From NCBI GenBank assembly GCA_032768795.1, contig CP136490.1:2356001-2420000 (forward strand): a stretch of DNA of 64,000 nucleotides, written 5' to 3'. Both the position numbers and the translations under genes were made by a program. This document shows positions 45,562-57,168 of the stretch, piece after piece; the stretch's first letter is position 1, and each line of letters starts with the position of its first letter. Under the pieces are notes generated by a model, which had not been told where the DNA came from, did no database searches, and worked only from the letters and a program-made list of their open reading frames with translations. This DNA comes from Tremella fuciformis (Eukaryota; Basidiomycota; Tremellomycetes; Tremellales; Tremellaceae).

Positions 45562-46881
45562 ATGTGGCTCAAATCTCCAGAAGAATGGCAATCGCCATTA
45601 CAACTTACCCCTCAGCAGCGGTTTTACCAAGCTGCGTAAGACATCGATTACTGGACCAGAGCCTGCCTCGAATCGTGGGTCCCAAAGCTTGTCGTCCTGA
45701 AAGGGGCGGAAGCGGGAGAAGAGAAGAAGGGGGCTCTGAGCTCGGAGGGGGTTGGGAGGGCGGCTGAAAATGTGTCTGGCCCGCTATCCCTTGGCAAAAG
45801 CTTTGTGTCGCGACTATTTGGGCGAGCAACCAAGTCAAGTTCTCCTTCCAAGATCTTCCGTTATAGCGCGGGCCACCAGCCCTCTGCCGCTGTTGCAGCA
45901 ATCACTTGGGTGGAGCGCAGTCTGTTCAACGGCCGCAAGGCGCACTTTCTCCTCCTTCGGGTCGAGCATCGCCCGCCGCCTTCCCATGACTTATACCGAG
46001 TCGAAATCAACTGCGGAATGTGGAAGGCCGGCGATGCTTTACAGAGCACCATCAACGCGTCGCCCGAACCGTCTCTGCCCCAGGACACCACAGCTGTGAA
46101 TCATCCACTGAAGGCCCAGAGATCGCCCTCTTCGGCCTGCGAGCCGTCGTCGGTCGCCCCGCCAAATCCGACGTAGACTGTTTCTGGGACGGTCACTTTC
46201 AGCCAGGCGATCGTTGGATGTACATAGCCGAGGCGCGCCTGTGCTTCACCCTTCTCCACCCGTCAAGGGAGCGGGGAAAGGGTGTACAATACTATGTGTG
46301 CTGTCCCAGAGCGACTTGGATCTGGACGTGCCTGCGCCTTACTTCACGGTCGGCCTGGTCATTCTCTCGGACGGCCAGCCATTCGAACTCACCGCCGTCA
46401 CCACTACCTCTCACACGGAAAGCACCACGGGAGACCAATCTCTCTGGTCTCCCTATAAACCAGCGCGCTTCAACGAGAAGGCGAAGCTGATACCACGAGG
46501 ACAAAAGCCTATCGGAGTCCACTTCGCCAATGACGAGATGAAGGCGAGATGGAAACAGTGGTCGATTGGAGCAAGCCTTACGACACAGTGAGTCGAGGCT
46601 CAACACACAATACACCGCGCGCACAGATGTTGTCTGACTGCCAGATCTTCTTCGGCAACAAATTCGGCTGTGTTGACCACCAAGGTACCCCCACGCGCTC
46701 CTGCGCATCCCAACTTCGCCAAGTTTGCCCTCCTCATAGCCCGGCTTCCACTTGCGAGACATGTAGACCTGCTCTACACCCGACCTGGCGCCCGCTTGGA
46801 ATAATCCTGAATAAAGCGCTGGGGTTAGAAGTAAGAGTGACATACGTAGACGCTTTGTGCTTCCAGATATTGGGCATGTAG
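45562..46881 (+). pseudogene. WDGHF-family copy B4, degraded
   Basis: Group B copy. From MWLKSPEEW the N-terminal motif (TPQQRFYQAA) is cut by an in-frame TAA at 45637-45639, after which DIDYWTRACLESW and KLVVLKGAEAGEEK continue in the same frame. The core reads ITWVERSLFNGRKAHFLLL and CGMWKAGDALQS, shifts frame between 46080 and 46120, resumes with IALFGLRAVVGRPAKSDVD and CFWDGHFQPGDRW, shifts again near 46280 before YFTVGLVILSDGQPFELT, and once more near 46550 before VVDWSKPYDT. The conserved intron after YDT and the Cys-rich last exon (IFFGNKFGC, TPTRSC, TCETC) are preserved. It cannot make a full-length product as it stands. Confidence 0.78.
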
Positions 46882-47172
46882 ACCTATAGCTGACCAAATG
46901 ACGCCGACAGAAACGATAGGCGTCGTGGAGACCACGTTGTCCGTGTGAGACGCGGTGAGACGCACAACATCACCACGTACACGCCTCGCACACAGCAAGG
47001 TGCGGGCCCGCTTCTCGATTCGGGCAAGCCGAGAAGTCTGACGCTTGCGTAAGTGCGCAAGCAACGATCCTCTTTGCCCTTTTCGTCTTTGCGCGCCTTG
47101 TCTGACCGCCCGAGGCCGTGTATCGACAACTGTCTTGCCATGCGAGCATCTCCAGCTGCCGTATGAGGACTC

Positions 47173-48454
47173 ATGTTCTCCAGGAAGTTGTGGACGCCCT
47201 GCCAGCGGAGGGAGATCCCGCAGCAGCAGTACAACGCGGCGATCAACAATACGGACTACTCTGACGAAGCCTGTTACAGATCCTGGGCTTTAAAGACTGT
47301 CATTCTGACTGGCGCCGAAGCGGGAGAGGAGAAACACAATATAGGGGGTCAACAAGAGGCGCAACGAGCAGTCCGGCCTGCCAATGAATGGTGGAAGGCA
47401 GTTTTCTCTGTCCGAGCCCCTCAATTCAAGCGTCTTTTACAGAAGAAGCGGGAGCGGGGCAAGGGCAAGGGCAAGGGCAAGGAGACAACGGGGGAACTCT
47501 ACGTATACCGAGATAGAAAGGGGAACAAGCCAGCATTTGCCAGAGTAGGGATCACCTGGGCGCAGCCAGGTCTTTGGAACGGCAGAGCGGTCACCTCCCT
47601 CCGCCTTCATATCGAGCATCATCGCGGGTCCGACCATTACCTCTTCCGCGTCGAGCTCGACGTCCGTTTCTGGAAAGCCGGTGATGCTGCTAAGAGCCAA
47701 GCCGAGGAGGTATCCCACCTGCCCCTAGACCCGTCTGTTCAGCCCACAGCCCTCGAAATGGCTGCCGAAGCCTCCAAAATCGTCTTCTACGGACCGCGAG
47801 CCGCCGTCGGCGTCCGGCCAATACACCAGTTGACTGCTTTTGGGACGGGCATTTCCAGCCTGGCGATAACTGGTGCTACTTTGCCAATGTGCGCACGCCC
47901 ACGGATCTCGTCCCCGCCTTGCCAGCAGACGACAAGCCCCGCTCTGTCCTCTGTGTCTACTTGTACGGCCACAACCGGCAGAAGATCCCTGCTGCACACT
48001 ATATGGTGGGCATGGTTGTACTCTCCGACGGCCAGCCATTTGATATGACCGTCTTCAGCGCCAGCTTCTACTATGGCCGGAATCCGGTTGGGCAGTATCT
48101 GTGGTCCCCTTACAAACCAGGCAGATTCAATGAGACTGCCCGGCTCATTCCGGACGGCGACCAGTCATTGGGACCGAACCTCGAGAGTGATGAAACCAGA
48201 GCAGCGTGGGACAGATCGGTGGAGTGGAGTAAACCTGATGACACCGTGAGCTCCCCTCTCCAATCCAATACCTCGCTGACATTTAGATCTGGTTCGGGGA
48301 CAAGTCTGGCTGTGTTGACAACAAACGTTCTGCGGCGCGTTGCTGTGCCTCAAAGCGTTGCAAGAACTGTCCCCCGCATATGCCTGCGTCAACATGTGAC
48401 CTGTGTCGCAAGCGTCTCAGGTGGGGAGAAGCCGTAGATGATTCCGCTCAGTGA
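47173..48454 (+). pseudogene. WDGHF-family copy B5, single frameshift
   Basis: Group B copy that is nearly complete. It starts MFSRKLWTPCQRR, then PQQQYNAAINNTDYSDEAC, TVILTGAEAGEEK, a lysine/glycine-rich linker (about 47445-47485), KPAFARVGITWAQPGLW, VELDVRFWKAGDAAKS and VFYGPRAAVG. The frame changes by one base near 47809-47815, just before the VDCFWDGHFQPGDNW block, and then stays open through VGMVVLSDGQPFDMT, VGQYLWSPYKPGRF and KPDDT. The conserved intron follows, and the last exon (IWFGDKSGC, ARCC, NCPP, TCDLC) ends at 48454. Apart from this one break it would be a functional paralogue, so a sequencing error should be excluded. Confidence 0.72.
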
Positions 48455-48759
48455 TCCCACCGCGGCACGAGTGAAGCGCAGTGAACAAGTATGAGTACAG
48501 AGTGTTAGCAGCAGAGCTTGCGCGAGTTGCAAATGCAAATATCAGTCATATCATGTCACGCCTGCGGGTAGTCTGCGGTAGCGAGAGGTCTGCCTTGGGT
48601 ACTGAGGTGACTGAAGTGTTGGGTTAAGAACAACTGAGTGACTTTGTGTGAAGAGAAGACACAAGATCCATTGCTGGGGAAAAGACTTTGACACCGGATG
48701 GGCCAGTCTTTTATACACTTCAGTTCTGCTCAAAGAGCAAGGACTGGGTAGCAAACATT

Positions 48760-48960
48760 TGTTCTACGAGTGATCTCAGAGTGTTCTGAGAACATACTAA
48801 GAGCGTAAAAAGAGTCTTATCTGAGTAATACTCATAGAACCTTCTAAGAGTGTTCTACGTGCGTTCTACGAGAATCTTCTAAGAGAAAACTCTAAGAGTG
48901 TTCTGAGAGTGCTCTGAGAGTGCTCTGATAGTGTTCTACGACCTTTCTTAGAGTATTCCT
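48760..48960. repeat. Array of degenerate TTCTRAGAGTG-type repeats
   Basis: Many copies of short words such as TTCTAAGAGTG, TTCTGAGAGTG, CTCTGAGAGTG and TTCTACGA occur head-to-tail with irregular spacing, just downstream of copy B5. No coding potential. Confidence 0.75.
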
Positions 48961-49733
48961 TATCTCTGTCTATGTAAGGTTTCAGGGTCTTGTTCCAAAA
49001 ATAGTTCTACTGTCTTAGCCGTGTCTTGGATTTTGGCCAGGCCGCATTCATGGTATTGCAAGTCATGACATATCTGTCAGACCTGTACCCGGTGAGCTGT
49101 TTTAGATCCAACTAAAGCTCACCTAAATCAATCTATTGGTTCAAGCTGCTAACTATCAACGACTATTCGTAACAGATAGTAACAAACAAGAGTAGAATGG
49201 AACCAAGCTGGGTGAGGAGCGATCAAGACTCACTTCACTTGTCTATCTCTCGTCACTGGTACGGTCGATTCTCTAAGTAGACGTTCTATCTAGAGGACTA
49301 GTTAACTAGATCGCTGAGGAGCTTCCTCTGCAATCTTCCTTCTTAAGTATCCACTTGCTCTCGTCCGTTCTCTCTCTGATTCTTCTAGCATCGTCCTTCG
49401 TGGATCGTTCCATCGTTCTCCTAGTCGTTTCTACTCGTTCCCAATACTCTCTAGTACTCTCTTGTCACGACGGCCACGCCCTCGACGACCTACGCACGTG
49501 ACCGACACCTCTCACGTGCCCGACACGTGACCTACCTCGGGCTGGAGAACCTCGACGAGGGAGTAGACGTTGGATGAACGCGCGACAACGGGAAGCAGGC
49601 GCAGAGTCATATAGGATGCCCCGGGCGCCCGTCGTAGTTCTTCAGCACTCTCTGATTGAGTCTCATGGATCATCATTGACGATCTCACTCTCTCCGTGGC
49701 ACGCAGCGTGGCTGAGTCGCACTCACGCTGTAT

Positions 49734-49818
49734 CCTCGACAACCTTGTTACCTCGACGACCTTGTAACCTCGACGAGGATCCAACCTCGACGAGGATCCT
49801 ACCTCAACAACCTCGTTT
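49734..49818. repeat. 17-bp tandem repeat, five units
   Basis: Five contiguous 17-bp units beginning CCTCGAC or CCTCAAC: 49734, 49751, 49768, 49785 and 49802. Units three and four (CCTCGACGAGGATCC plus two bases) differ only at the end; the outer units are more diverged. Confidence 0.85.
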
Positions 49819-49865
49819 CTACCCCTTTATCCTTTATCCTTGACTCTGATATTGTGCGAGAGGGC

Positions 49866-49900
49866 CTCTGCCAACGGGAGAGCGCAGCATCGTGACATCT
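49866..49900. repeat. 35-bp direct repeat, copy 1
   Basis: Identical to 51165-51199; begins CTCTGCCAACGGGAGAGCG. The two copies are 1.3 kb apart and in the same orientation, possibly marking a mobile element or its remnant. Confidence 0.8.
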
Positions 49901-51164
49901 CTCTTCGTCTCTCTTCTCTTCTATCATCTTCTCTCTGCGCTGGCTTGCATCTAATCTCCTTGCGTGCCCGTCGTTGTCCTTATCGTCCTTGGTCTCCGTC
50001 CCGTGGCCCTGACTGTGAGATAACTCTATCCTCCATTATTGTGGACCTGGCTCTTCTCCTTGTGTGCGTTCCCTTCTCAACTCGGCCGATGGAAGACTGA
50101 GATGTATCCTTCTATCGTTCTCCAGGTTGTTCCAGCGCCTTCAAGAGCAAGTCGTAGTTGTTCGTAACTAATAGTGACGGTTCTACCGTACTCGTGTTCT
50201 TCGGTTCGTAGGATCCTTTGGATGTGCCCGTCGGAAGTTGCCTCGTGGTAGTCTTGTGGTCAGGATGCCGTGTCGGTTTCCTGACATCATCAGCTCATAT
50301 GGCTGTCATTTTTGCATCCCGCTGCGCCCGTCCTACCATCCCCTCTCCCCTTCAAGCGCCATGAATTTGCCCTCCTCGCCCTCAGGCTGCCCTTCAACAA
50401 ACCCCCTCACCCACTCGCCCGCCACCTCCGGATCCAGGATGCCTGTCACGATACCTCTCTGTCTCTGTCCAAAGGCCCGTCACTGGGTGACCGAGACTCT
50501 TCGACTTCGGCAAGGTTGGGCGAGGCTAGGGGAGAAAAGGGCCAGGGCAAGGGCTCGGAGGACTTGTAGAGTCTCAACGAGTGTCGACGAGGATAGCCAA
50601 GGTTGGCTAGGCAAGGCGAGACAAGACAAGGTGAACCAACAAGTGCTAGACCTTAGCAGCTGTTGGCGGGACGGAGCAAGAGAGAGTAAGTGAGGGAGTG
50701 GTCCCATGCAACTCAATTGCGAGAGTACTGGAGTTCTACGAGGGCTCTGCGAGCCTTAAGTATCCTACAGCCCATCCCATTGTCTCTGTGACTCTCTCTG
50801 CGAGCTCGGCGAGCCCTTGGCGCATCCACGTTGAGCCCATTGTTGTCTTGTTTCCCTTTTGTCGAGTTCGCCGCATCCGGCAAACTCGCTGAGTAAGCAT
50901 CGGGGAGCCCTATCGTTCTTCGACGGCGGGCATGGCGAGCGCGGCAAGCTTTGGAGAGCTCCTTGCTGTTGACGAGAGCTGCGGTGACGGCGGGACTGAG
51001 CTGTGCAAGAGATGTATCCTTTTGTCCGACGAATGCGGTAATTTCACGTGGGTTGGTCTCAACGAGTCGCAACGAGCTTCGGCGAGCGCCGACGAGTGCT
51101 CGACTCACGTTCCTTTGGCTCGGTGTTGCTCGGTCTTGGTGATGCTTCGGTGTCATTCGTGACA

Positions 51165-51199
51165 CTCTGCCAACGGGAGAGCGCAGCATCGTGACATCT
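51165..51199. repeat. 35-bp direct repeat, copy 2
   Basis: Identical to 49866-49900, same orientation. The sequence just before it contains the short palindrome TGTCATTCGTGACA. Confidence 0.8.
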
Positions 51200-51806
51200 G
51201 CCACCAGTGTCAACCTCGAAGGCCGGCTGTCGAACCGCAATGCGCTCAGAGTCCTTCGTACTCTGTTATGTGTGGAGCTGTACGCCGTGCAGTCTTCGGT
51301 GCTGTTGGCTGTGAAGGTGCGGCAGGCTGGGACTCGCCCGATGAAGGGACTGGCGGAGGAGTTTGTCGTGGCTAACATTGATCGGCTGGGCAACGGCCCA
51401 GAGGGTCTGATGGGGTTCATGATCACTCTCGTAGGTCTTGCTGATTGGGTAGTCTTCCTGATTGGGTAGTCTTCCGACACGCCACTGGTAGAGGTGTATC
51501 ATATCCTCGACATCGTCGCTTTCATCCACAACCTGTGTCGCACCTCCCTCCCCTCGGCGCTCAAAGCCATGAGTCCTGCTGCCTCCGCCAAGTACGTCAT
51601 CAATTACTCCCATCGATGGTGACTGACACGACAGCCTGAAGAGAAACCTCAAGCTGGCTAGCTACTGGAATCCCACGCCGGCCTTACTGGACTTTACCGA
51701 CGACCAAGAACGTGCATGCAGCGTGTCATCTACAGTACAGCTAGCGTGGCGGCTGGACCACCTTCTTCACACCTTGTCGAAGCTGATCGGGCGTCCTGGC
51801 CAGTGT

Positions 51807-52994
51807 TCAAAGACTAGCATGATCAGCTACTGGTTGGCTCAAGTTGGTAGAAGACCCACACTCTCCGGGTCCCGTGTCGGCCGACGTCACCCCAGCGAAG
51901 AACTTGCCTGTCGCACCATCAAAGTCGTTGTCGAGTGCGAGGCGCAAAGGCACTCGGGCGCCTTGCTCTGGCACATCAGCGCTATCTCTGCCCTACAAGG
52001 GACGGGGCGGCTCACTCGCCGTCTTGGCTTTCAAGCCGAGCTCGTGAACGTTCGCCTTGGCCGCCTCCTCGGTATCGCACCTGCCATCAGCCATCCCGCC
52101 ACTTCAATCCGAAGTTGGAACTGCGACTCACACGCCGGGGCACACCGAGTTGATCAGCAGGTCGGGGCGCTGCCTCGCCTCCCAGGCTGTGAGGAGCGAC
52201 AGGAGCGCTTTGGCCGTACTATACGTCGGGTTCATCACCCGTCGAAGGTGGTTGTCTTCCTTCTCGAGCCCGAGCCCGGCAGCTTGCTACCTCTCAGCCA
52301 ACATCCTCTCACAATGTCCGGGCAAGTGGGAATCACGATGTACGCCTCGGCCGACTCGTGCAGCTCGTGCAGCTCAAACTTATCGGTCGCATTGCGGCCC
52401 CGCATGATCGGGTTCTCAGGCGTGACCAGCCACGCCAGGCTGGAGCTGACGTTCACCACTCGCCCACCCGCTGGCATGATTGGCGAGAACGTCTCGAATA
52501 TCTGTCCTCAGCCGCCCCTTCCTGTCCCACCATCATTCATAGGAGCCCACCTTGAGCTGGCTGTAGTAGTCTGCCACTCAGCAGAGTAATGGTGATGTGC
52601 GATCGACGTACTCAGGTCCAGCGTCTGCTTCGCCAGGTCCTTGCCGAAGGTGCTGTTATCCACTTCGTCAAAGTGCGCTCCGGCATTCAAGAGCAGCACG
52701 TCCACTTTCTCCCCGTACTCCTTCTTCACCAGCTCGAACAGCGCCTCGATCGATCCGGGCTGCACGAGGTCCAGTTTGGGATAGGCGACCTTGCTCTGCG
52801 TATTGGCGGGCTTGAGGCCCAGATCGGTGCCGCGGCGCGAAGTGGCGAGCAGGGTGATCGCCTCAGGTCGGGCGGCGATCTCTTGCGCCATCGCCTTGCC
52901 CAGCTGGATCTCAGTCACCTAGTCCTCCCGAGGGAGTATGGCGACTCACGCCGCCCGTGGCGCCGGTCAGAATTACAAGCTTGTTGTCGGACAT
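51807..52994 (-). CDS. Carbonyl reductase-like SDR
   Basis: NADPH-dependent short-chain reductase similar to the CBR1 group, about 300 residues in roughly six exons. The start at 52994 reads MSDNKLVILTGATGG, splitting the glycine motif by a 40-nt intron before IQLGKAMAQEIAARP. Then come LLLNAGAHFDEV (NAG motif), a YYSQLK mini-exon, GGRVVNVSSSLAWL with the catalytic Ser, and YSTAKALLSLL with Tyr and Lys, then LINSVCPGV. The tail GATGKFFAGVTSADTG ends at 51807. The long segment between Ser and Tyr is usual for this group. The substrate is unknown. Confidence 0.8.
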
Positions 52995-53397
52995 GGTGCT
53001 GTATGAGGATGAGAAGCATCCTTCTTCTTCATCTTGGCTTCTTCATATACCCCACGACGATCTCTCTTTGCCTGTAGTGACTTGGTCAGCATGGCCAGTC
53101 ACACACACTACGAGGGCGTCAGGTCTCTCGGGGACGGGTACGACGTGTTGTGATACCTTATGCTGCGAGGAAAGATTGATAACGAAGACGTGGGTCGAAT
53201 CGGGATTTCGCCGAAAATAGGTCTTCGATTGCTCATCATGCCCAGCCCAAGCTTCAAGACGCCAGAGAGGTTATACATGCGTGTTGTTTGACTGCTTGGA
53301 TTGCTTGGTGGGACACACGCCCCTATGACTGCGCTTTGTTTATACGTGCGATTATATCAATTGTCCTTGATGCTTCACCACAATGTCCTTCCTTCTT
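52995..53397. other. Intergenic region
   Basis: About 400 bp, upstream of the SDR and downstream of the lectin-like gene. No gene or repeat seen. Confidence 0.5.
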
Positions 53398-54165
53398 TTA
53401 CGACAGCGTCACGGTCGCCACGATCTCCCCGGCCGTCGGCGTAGGCTGCTGGATCTCGCATCCCAAACCACCCCCGCCAGGCGCGCAGTCCTTGTACGTG
53501 ATGGTGTACTTGCCGCCCGAGGTGAACTGCTCAGCGGGCGCCGAGCTGCTCGACACGACGGTGGTGGGGCCAGAGGAGCCAGAGGTGACGGTAACAGTCT
53601 CGGTCACTGTCACTGTCGCGGTACAGGACCCGCCACCGCCACCACCACCACCGCCGGAGGAGCCGGTGTTGGTGAAGATCTGGTTGGTGTTGCCCGTGGT
53701 GCACTGGTACGTCTGCAGCCCGTTGCCGTCATCGAGGCACTGGTTGCCGTTGTAGATGGCGATGCGGTTGTCTGTGGTGTACCACCACCTACGATGTCAG
53801 CCATCGCGCTAGCGAATACCGAGAACGCTGGGGACTCACGTCTGCTGGTACAGACCAGGGTAGCTCTGCCACAGCTTGAGCTTGCCAAAGTCGCCCGGGT
53901 TGCTCCCTGCGTCCAAGGCAAAGTTGCTCCCGGACGCGAAGAGGCTCGTGGGCGTGTTGACGTCAAACGTCCAGGTGATCACGTTGCCCGAGCCGCAGTC
54001 GACCGTCCCGACCGGCGTGCCGTCGGCGAGGTCGGTGCTCCCTGTGAAACCCAGGCATTGGCCGTTGTTGGCCGTGATGACCGATGTGACGGCCCGCTTG
54101 GACACGGTCGGTGCGCCGAGCGCGAGCAGCGGAAGGAGAGCAGCGACAATACAGGATGAGAGCAT
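53398..54165 (-). CDS. Secreted beta-trefoil (ricin-B-like fold) lectin-type protein
   Basis: Secreted protein of about 240 residues. The N-terminus MLSSCIVAALLPLLALGAP is a signal peptide. A carbohydrate-binding beta-trefoil segment follows, with NGQCLGFTGSTDLADGTPV, ITWTFD, NGNQCLDDGNGLQTYQC and NQIF matching the QxW-type repeats of the fold; no toxin A-chain is present. After a poly-Gly linker the C-terminus is Ser/Thr/Val-rich (TATVTVTETVTVTSG), like cell-wall-attached fungal proteins, and ends with a small Cys-containing module. One intron near 53786-53838 joins the two exons in frame. It probably binds a polysaccharide at the cell surface. Confidence 0.75.
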
Positions 54166-54997
54166 GGCGAGTGATGGGTGGTTGGCTTGTTTGACGAAAA
54201 GAAGAGGGAGGGATCGGGCTGGCTCGGGGTCGGGTAGGCCTGCTCATATACTGTATTGTGCATAGGACCCCATTCCCCCTATCCTCCTGCCCTTCCCCGG
54301 GTGGTGACGACAACACGGCGTGGGGACGGCGAGGGTCGCTTCGGGCTCGCTCCGTACGTGTACCAAAGGTATACCATGCACCGCTCGTCCCCCGTCTCTC
54401 AACCCTCGTCCGCACTCCCCACCCCGCTCTGCTCCTTGCTGTCTCACAACTTTGGCCAAACAGGCTCCGGATCAGAGTGGACTGTCAGAAAGGGAGCAAG
54501 CGAGCGGGGTCCCTCGGCCTCGGACCGGTCATAGTGCACAGCTTTTCCGAAGTGTAACATGCGGGTCATAGAGTACTCCTCTAAACTTATTCTCCGCCAG
54601 ATACATTAACCTTCTCTTTGTTTGTGCCCCCCGATGTCGCCTACCACTGGGCTACTGAGAGCCCCACAGGAACAGATTGACAGGCCGATCCGGTGGCGTT
54701 GAGCTTGCGGATCTCCGTCCGGCGGGCTCTGGGGTTGTTGCAGCTAGCGATGACGATGACGAGTTCTGGAAATGCAGGGTCAACTCGGCCGTCCCTAACT
54801 ACATCCGGCTGTTCCAGTGTCTATCGAGTGGATACAGGGTGGGCACGATGGCCAGAGACGTGTGATCATCTCCGGGTCGGACCAGCCCACGTTCGGCTAC
54901 TCGTCAAGCCTCCATTCAGCAACTGTCTGCATCGCCCTACGTTGCCCCATCATTGTGATTGGACGTAGACTCATTTGTTACTTTCACTTGCCCTGCC
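54166..54997. other. Intergenic region
   Basis: About 830 bp between the lectin-like gene start and the 3' end of the carboxylesterase gene. Both strands have open stretches but none with a recognisable domain. An A/T-rich segment lies at about 54580-54620. Confidence 0.45.
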
Positions 54998-57168
54998 CTA
55001 GATTTGCGACAGCGTCACATTGTTCCCATTCGGGTTGCGCTCGTAAAAGTCCAGCCCGAACCCAAAGCTCTCGCACCGCTCCGCACTGCTGAACACGTCA
55101 AACGGCGCCTCGTACCCCGGGTACTGGAACACCTTCAGGCGGAGGTCCGTGTAGTTCGCACCGCCCGACACATCCACGGCGGGCCACGACCCGCTCTGCC
55201 CCAGCGCAGCGGTCGTGTTGGTGAACCCGCGCGCGGCGAGGAATGCCGGGTCCGGATTCGGGTCGTACGTCCTGGCAAAGGACGTCCACTGGTCCACCGT
55301 CATCTGGCTCATTGGGATGTCGAGCCCGTCCCGGTCCGGCTGGCCCGTGTATGCGATCGTGCCGAACACGTAGGCCAGCTCGCCCGAGTGACACTTGAAG
55401 TACTCCTCGTTCGGGTCGCCGTACGGGTGCGTCGCCGTGATGGGCGCCTCGCACACCGGCGGATTGGGGTCGTACCCGTTATACGTGCGGTTGAACGTGA
55501 ATACGTGGCACGACGGCCAGACGCCGTGCAGTACCGCCGAGTACGCGGATGCGAGGTCCAGACAGCGGAACTCGCTGTCTGTCGCGATGGCCGCCGAGGC
55601 GTTGTAGAGCTCGAGCGACGTGTTGCTGGGTGTGTTGGTCGGGATCGGGTACAGCGACAGCACGTCGGGCGTCAGCAGCCCGTCGAAGCCCAGCGGGTTC
55701 AGCAGACCCGTAATGTTGCCCTGTGCCGCCGTCTTCGGGAACGAGATGAACGACGCCCCGTCGTCCCGCATGAACCCCAGCATGACCGGGACGTACGCAC
55801 TCGACGCTGCGCCCGTGACTGGCAGCGTGGGCTGGTTGATGTACTTGCCGTCCTGCACCACGAAGCGCGCCACCGTACTGAGGTTGGCGAGGAGGTATGG
55901 GTCGACCTGGCGCAGGCAGGCGAGCTGGTCCGACGAGTCGGTGCAGTTGGTGGCGTTCGCAATCGGGTTCGCGGCCACCTGGACCTCCTCATCGATGGTG
56001 ATGTACTCGGAGTACGTCTGGGCATACGCCACGCCGTCCAGGTTAGACTCCATGATTGCCGAGCTGAAGAGGCCCGCCGCCGCGGGCGAAGAGAGCAGCG
56101 CGCGCGTCGCGCCCGCCCCGGCGCTCTGGCCAAAGATCATCACCCGGCCCGGGTCGCCCCCGAACGCCTTGATGTACTTCTGCACCCACTGCAGCGCAGT
56201 GACCATGTCCCCTATCCCGTAGTTGCCATTCGTGCTGCCGTCGTCGAGCGCCAGAAAGCCCAGCGTCGTGAGCCGGTAGTTGATAGTCACCACCACGACG
56301 TCGCCGCGGCTGGCGAGGCCCTGCCCCGACAGGCCTGGGTCCGCGCCTGTGCCGCCTGTATATGCCCCGCCGTGGATCTGGAACATGACCGCCTTGAGGG
56401 AATCGTTCGACACGCTCGCCGCGTCGGCAGGGAGGAACGGCGTCCATATGTTCAGGAAGAGGCAGTCTTCCGACCCCACGTTCCCCGCTTGCGTGCACTG
56501 CGACCCGTACGAGAGCGCCGGGACGGTGCTGCTGTTGTAGGAGCGCACGGAGGAGTACTCCCACCGCTGGAACGGAGCGGCGTAGGGGATGCCCAGGAAG
56601 TTGAAGGCGTCCTTGGTGCGGTACCTTCTTGTGAGCGACATTTGTGAGCGGGAAGGATTTGGCTTACCCTGTGAAGGACGTGCAGTCTGAGGCGGTGGCG
56701 TTGACTTGCCAGTACGTCGCGTTGTTCTGGTACGTCGAGTTGGCGAGCGGGGCCGAGTTGGTACATAGCACCGAGTGGGATCCTGTACATTTCTGGACGA
56801 TGTTTCCCAGCCCGTCACTGGTGATGTTTGCGCAACTTCCGTTGGTTGTCCAGTACAGCTCAGCGCCATGTTGATAAGCGAGGTACGGCAGGAAGTCGGC
56901 GGTCTGGGCGGACCAGACGTGCTCCCCAATCCCCTCGCAGACGGAGTCGACCTCGGACGCCTCGACGGGCGAAGTGACAACGAGCGACTCGAGGCGGAAC
57001 GTCTTCGCTCCTGCACCTCAGCTTTGCCTCGCGAAGGCGTTGAACACTTGACCTACCATACAAGTCGTTATGGGTCAAAACGGTCCTGTCTACACTGGCA
57101 GCGCCACTGCACGCGCTCACCGCCGCTGCAGCCGCCACAGCTCCGACTGTCCAACTGAGCGACCTCAT
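54998..57168 (-). CDS. Secreted type B carboxylesterase/lipase
   Basis: Alpha/beta-hydrolase of about 690 residues that should cleave carboxylic esters outside the cell. The signal peptide is MRSLSWTVGAVAAAAAVSAC. After an N-terminal region of about 150 residues with many N-glycosylation sites, the catalytic domain starts at DAFNFLGIPYAAPFQRWEY and has EDCLFLNIWTP, VMFQIHGGAYTGG (oxyanion hole), VVVTINYRLTTLGFL and VMIFGQSAGAGATRALL with the nucleophile Ser in GxSxG. The later half carries further Asn-x-Thr/Ser sites and the usual C-terminal FDVFSSAERC. Introns near 57014-57059 and 56625-56666 close the frame. Start set at 57168 rather than 24 bases upstream because the signal peptide begins there. 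Confidence 0.88.

Larger units (their letters stand above)
48961..51806. other. Gene-poor, repeat-rich region
   Basis: About 2.8 kb without a gene I can support. It is made of pyrimidine-rich tracts (49340-49450, 49900-50060), the repeats listed separately, and ACGAG/CTCGC-rich sequence between 50500 and 51150. A long minus-strand open stretch (50713-51480) is rich in Arg and Ser and looks like chance. On the plus strand 51195-51470 and 51500-51800 have coding-like composition, the latter with a plausible 44-nt intron near 51595, but no recognisable domain. Decayed mobile-element sequence is likely. Confidence 0.4.

Noticed and set aside
45562..48454. Explaining all frame changes in B4 and B5 as introns
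   Set aside because: No GT..AG pair of workable length joins the frames at 46080-46120, 46280, 46550 or 47810, while intact paralogues have continuous exons there. Lesions fit better.
50713..51480. 255-codon minus-strand open frame
   Set aside because: Arg/Ser-rich with no domain-like blocks, lying in repeat-rich DNA; composition is that of a chance frame.
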